A stretch of 64,000 nucleotides of DNA from Dillenia suffruticosa. Lineage: Eukaryota > Streptophyta > Magnoliopsida > Dilleniales > Dilleniaceae. How positions within the stretch are numbered: the stretch's first letter is position 1; each line of letters begins with the position of its first letter. This document shows, in pieces, positions 60,800 through 64,000 of this stretch. The position numbers and the translations under genes are program-made. The notes beneath the pieces are model-generated. The model was not told the DNA's origin and did no database searches. It was given only the letters and a program-made list of their open reading frames with translations. Where the stretch lies: contig JAVTVX010000016.1 of the NCBI GenBank assembly GCA_033439265.1, positions 3,666,501-3,730,500 of the forward strand, read 5' to 3'.

Positions 60800-61560
60800 A
60801 AAAGGAAATGATAAATAGCAGTAAGTATTATTATTTTGTCATAAATATTACTATATTATAGTAAATGTTACTATTTTAGTAGTAAATGTTACAATTTTAT
60901 AGTAAATGTTATTGTATCTTATTATCTGTTAATTTGAATATTGTGGTTAGTTTAATAGTGAATGTTAGTATCTTTTATGATGAGAGATAAATAATTTTAC
61001 TACATTTCATATGTATTATTATAATAGTAAATATTACTATTTTATAGTAAATGTTACTATATTTTACTGTGATTATATAGTAACAGTTATTATATGTTAT
61101 TATCTGTTAATTTGACTATTGTGATTAGTTTAATAATAAATGTTACTATTCTTTTATCATAGGAGACAAATAAATTTACAACATTTCACATCCGTTATTA
61201 TAATAGTAAATGTTACTATTTTATTAAGGTTACATAGTAAATGTTAGTATGTCTTATTATCTGTTAATTCGATTATTGTGGTTAGCTTAATAGTGAATAT
61301 TACTATCCTTTCATCATGAGAGACAAATAAATTTATTACTTTTCACATCAATTATTATAATAGTAAATGATATTATTTTATAATAAATGTTACTATATTT
61401 TATTGTGGTTACATAGTAAATATTACTATATTTTATTATCTATTAATTCGACTATTGTGATTAGTTTAATAGTAAATGTTACTATCATTTTATCATGAGA
61501 GATAAATAAATTTGCTATATTAGACAAGTGATAGCTAACAAAGAATAAGTGGTAACATGA
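60800..61560 (+). repeat. Tandem repeats, ~157-179 bp, TTACTA-rich
   Basis: Four copies anchored on ATTGTGRTTAG at about 60941, 61119, 61276 and 61455, each with AATAGTAAATGTTACTAT and ATCATGAGAGACAAATAAAT. Sub-repeats of GTAAATGTTACTAT occur within each unit. Confidence 0.85.
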
Positions 61561-61694
61561 ATTAGTTCAACGTAACAAGTAGTAAGTAAATAATTATATA
61601 AAATTTGTATAATATAATATGGTAACAAATGGTAACAAATGGGTGGCATGATAATAAATGATAACAACTAGTAATAACAAGTGCTTCCACTCAA

Positions 61695-61860
61695 GCAAGA
61701 GAGTATGCGTGCTCATGCCTGCGCGGCTATACCGTGGGGGCCCACACGGTAGTACCGCGCAAGCAACATAGGATGCATGCTCATGCCTGCGCGGCTATGC
61801 CACGGGGGCCGTGCGGCTATACCGTGCAGGCGCATTGTCCGTGCTATGAACCCCGCATAA
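61695..61860 (+). repeat. GC-rich short repeat island
   Basis: Two or three copies of CATGCCTGCGCGGCTATRCC with GTGGGGGCC or CGGGGGCC, in otherwise very AT-rich DNA. A faint relative is seen near 23970-24010. Confidence 0.8.
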
Positions 61861-62159
61861 CCCACATGATGATATAATTAATATTATTATTTTAAATAAT
61901 ATAATCATATCAAATTATTTAAATATAAAATTATGTAATTAAAATTATGTGACAATGTAGTAATAATAATAAAATAAGAAATATACTAATAGTAATATAA
62001 TAGTAATATTTATTAGTACTTGACGTAATTATATAGTAATAGAGGCAAAAATTTTCTGTTAGTTGTAAAACAAAAGCAATGATAAAAAGGGTAAAAAAAT
62101 ATATAATAATCAAAATTTCAAAAACTAAAGTGTGAAAAGGCAGTAACAAGTAGTAAAAA

Positions 62160-63310
62160 TTACTACTTCCTCTTCATACAAATGGTAACAATTACTTTAA
62201 TTCCAATAACGATAATTTTTATTGTTGTAACAATGATAATAAGTGGTACAAGTGATCTTGGTCCGATGTAATAAGTGGTAAGACAATAACTATATAAATT
62301 TTGTATAATAGAATATCGTAATAATAGTAACAATTGGTAATAAGCGGATTGCATGGTAATAAGTGGTAACAATTACTACTTTCTATTCATACAAATGGTA
62401 ACAAAAGGTAACAATTAGTTTAATTCCAATAACAATGATTTTTATTGTGATAACAAGTGATTTTGGTCCAATATGATAAGTGGTAAGACAATAATTATAT
62501 AAATTTTGTATAATAGAATATCGTAACAATAGTAACAATTGATAACAAGCGGGTCGCGTGGTAACAAGTGCTAACAATTACTACTTCCTCTTCGTACAAA
62601 TAGTAACAAACGGTAATAATTACTTTAATTCTGGTAACAATGATTTTTATCATGATAACAATGATAATAAGTGGTAACAAGTGATATTGGTCTAATGTAA
62701 TAAGTTGTAAGACAATAATTATATAAATTTTGTATAATAAAAAATCGTAACAATGGTAACAAGCAGGTCGCGTGGTAACAAGCAGGTCGTGTGGTAACAA
62801 GCGGTAACAATTACTACTTTCTTTTCGTACAAATGGTAACAATTACTTTAATTTTAATAACAATGATTTTTATTATGGTAACAAAGATAATAAGTAGTAA
62901 CAAATGATATTGATCCAATATAACTAGTGGTAAGACAATAATTATATAAATTTTGTATAATAGAATATCGTAACAATAGTAACAATTTGTAATAAGCGGG
63001 TCGCGTGGTAACAAGTGGTAACAATTACTACTTTCTTTTCATACAAATGGTAACAATTACTTTAATTCTGATAACAATGATTTTTTTTTTTATAGTAATA
63101 ATGATAATAAATGGTATCAAATGATCTTTGTCCAATGTAACAAATGGTAAGACAATAATGATTTAAATTTTGTGTAATAAAATATCGTAACAATGGTAAT
63201 AATTGGTAACAAGCGGGTCGTATGATAACAAGTGATAACAATTACTACTTCCTCTTCATACAAATGGTAATAAACAGTAACAATTACTTTAATTCTGGTA
63301 ATAATGATTT
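62160..63310 (+). repeat. Satellite-like array, ~205-233-bp unit
   Basis: Five full copies and a partial one, starting at TTACTACTTYCTYTTC in 62160, 62373, 62578, 62811, 63025 and 63242. Each contains AATTACTTTAATTC, TAAGTGGTAAGACAATAATT and AGCGGGTCGCGTGGTAACAAG. The 233-base copy has an internal doubling of AACAAGCAGGTCGYGTGGT. A set of similar minus-strand open frames (62163-63323) arises from the unit and is not a gene family. Confidence 0.92.
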
Positions 63311-63386
63311 TCAACTTTTTCATTTGTAATTATTTATAATTCTATGTTCTATGATTTACACCCCAAGAGCGCAGGACATTGCCTAT

Positions 63387-63660
63387 GCCTCCCGGCTCTA
63401 GCCTGCTTGTGCCGCCGGTTCATGCCTCATGCCGCACCACTTTGCCCTTGCCTCACTGCTTGTGTTGGCGGTTTATGCGTCATGCTGCACCACGGTGCCC
63501 ATGCCTCTCGGCTTTAGCCTGCTTGTGCCGTCGGTTCATGCCTCATGCCGCACCACTTTGCCCTTGCCTCACCTGCTTGTGCCGACGGTTTATGCCTTAT
63601 GCCGCACCACGGTGCCCATGCCTCCAGGCTCTAGCCTGCTTGTGCCGCACAGGTATGCAC
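63387..63660 (+). repeat. GC-rich tandem repeat, 116-117-bp unit
   Basis: Units begin at GCCTCCCGGCTCTAGCC (63387), 63503 and 63620. Each unit has two related halves built on GCTTGTGCCG..GGTT.ATGCC and TGCCGCACCAC. The Pro/Cys/His-rich frames across it reflect the repeat. Confidence 0.9.
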
Positions 63661-63835
63661 CCGATCTAGTAACATAGTAGTAATACTTAATAGTAGTTCA
63701 CGGAGTTATATAATAATATATCAAAATCAAAATTTTCTGTTAATTATTCAAACTATAAAAAGAGAGATAAACAGCAAGAAATTTAAAAACTAAAATGTGA
63801 TAAATGGGAAAAAATGACGGGTTTTGAAAATTTTA

Positions 63836-63885
63836 TTTGGCGCTACAAACCAAAATTTATTTGGCGCTAAACCAAATATATATAC
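63836..63885 (+). promoter_or_regulatory. Putative CACTA promoter: paired E2F-type sites and TATA
   Basis: TTTGGCGC at 63836-63843 and again at 63860-63867 (24 bases apart, same strand) both match the E2F consensus TTTSSCGC. They lie 10 bases upstream of TATATATA (63878-63885). A CT-rich, leader-like stretch (CCCTTCCTCCCTCCAC) follows. Position and order suggest the promoter of the element's transposase gene, which would be beyond the window. Confidence 0.55.
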
Positions 63886-64000
63886 TGTAAACCCTTCCTC
63901 CCTCCACAAATATCGAAACTTCTCATTTCCTTCAAAAACTCTTCTCCCTCACATCTCTAAAAATTTCTAACTCAAACAAAATCTCATTTCATCAAATATT

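Larger units (their letters stand above)
60449..64000 (+). mobile_element. CACTA (En/Spm) element, 5' part, runs off window
   Basis: Starts CACTACAAACTAAAAG and within the first 160 bases carries repeated GCCGACGG, ACCGACGG, AACCGTCAG and GTCGTCGAT motifs on both strands, the usual subterminal TNPA-type binding arrangement. A long non-coding stretch of tandem repeats follows, then a promoter-like segment at 63836-63885. The gene and the other end lie beyond 64000. A 3-bp target duplication cannot be tested without that other end. Confidence 0.72.

Noticed and set aside
62163-63323. Series of similar minus-strand open frames as a gene family
   Set aside because: They recur exactly once per ~210-bp satellite unit and extend over no conserved domain.

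Overview
The window is nuclear DNA of a flowering plant. It is AT-rich and intron-bearing, it is dominated by plant-type transposable elements, and it holds one recognisable host gene: a TRICHOME BIREFRINGENCE-LIKE (TBL) polysaccharide O-acetyltransferase on the + strand (31522-42772, five exons, apparently intact, 366 codons). I cannot name the species. There are no CRISPR arrays, operons or prokaryotic features.

Layout from left to right. 1-1100: no recognised gene. 1101-6815: a Mutator-like DNA transposon (MULE) with long terminal inverted repeats, a decayed MuDR-type transposase on + and a GRF zinc-finger/coiled-coil gene on -. 7130-8575: a decayed LINE reverse transcriptase ending in a TTTA/TTA microsatellite. 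About 8860-22743: a CACTA (En/Spm) relic encoding a Transpos_assoc domain and a TNPA-like Transposase_24 domain. It is split by an 11.7-kb Athila-type Ty3/gypsy element (9508-21241, minus orientation) sitting inside a TNPA exon. To the right of that lies an array of 42-bp repeats. 24620-27686: a second kind of LINE on -, with DUF4283/zinc-knuckle ORF1 and endonuclease but almost no RT. 27687-29167: an LTR-like block.

31400-42900: the TBL gene. Intron 1 carries about 29 copies of a GTCGACTTGT-like motif. Intron 2 has been swollen to 7.2 kb by a copia element (34875-41392, perfect 5-bp target duplication CAAAT). That copia itself contains an LTR-bounded insert (35434-36881) and a tRNA-derived SINE resembling Au SINE (37712-37911). 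The TBL exons keep their frame and splice sites around this nest.

42900-58450: retroelement debris. It comprises a copia 5' end with gag (+), a Tekay/Del-type chromovirus (44346-53736, -), a lone related LTR in the opposite orientation (53744-56706), a copia RT/RNase H tail (+) and a LINE endonuclease fragment (-). 58440-58860: two tandem units built around a decayed tRNA-Thr(UGU)-like sequence. 58860-60448: nothing recognised. 60449 to the right edge: the 5' part of a second CACTA element, with CACTACAAA end, CGACGG-type subterminal motifs, several nested tandem-repeat blocks (AT-rich and GC-rich), and finally two TTTGGCGC sites upstream of a TATA box. That arrangement looks like a transposase promoter whose gene lies beyond the window.
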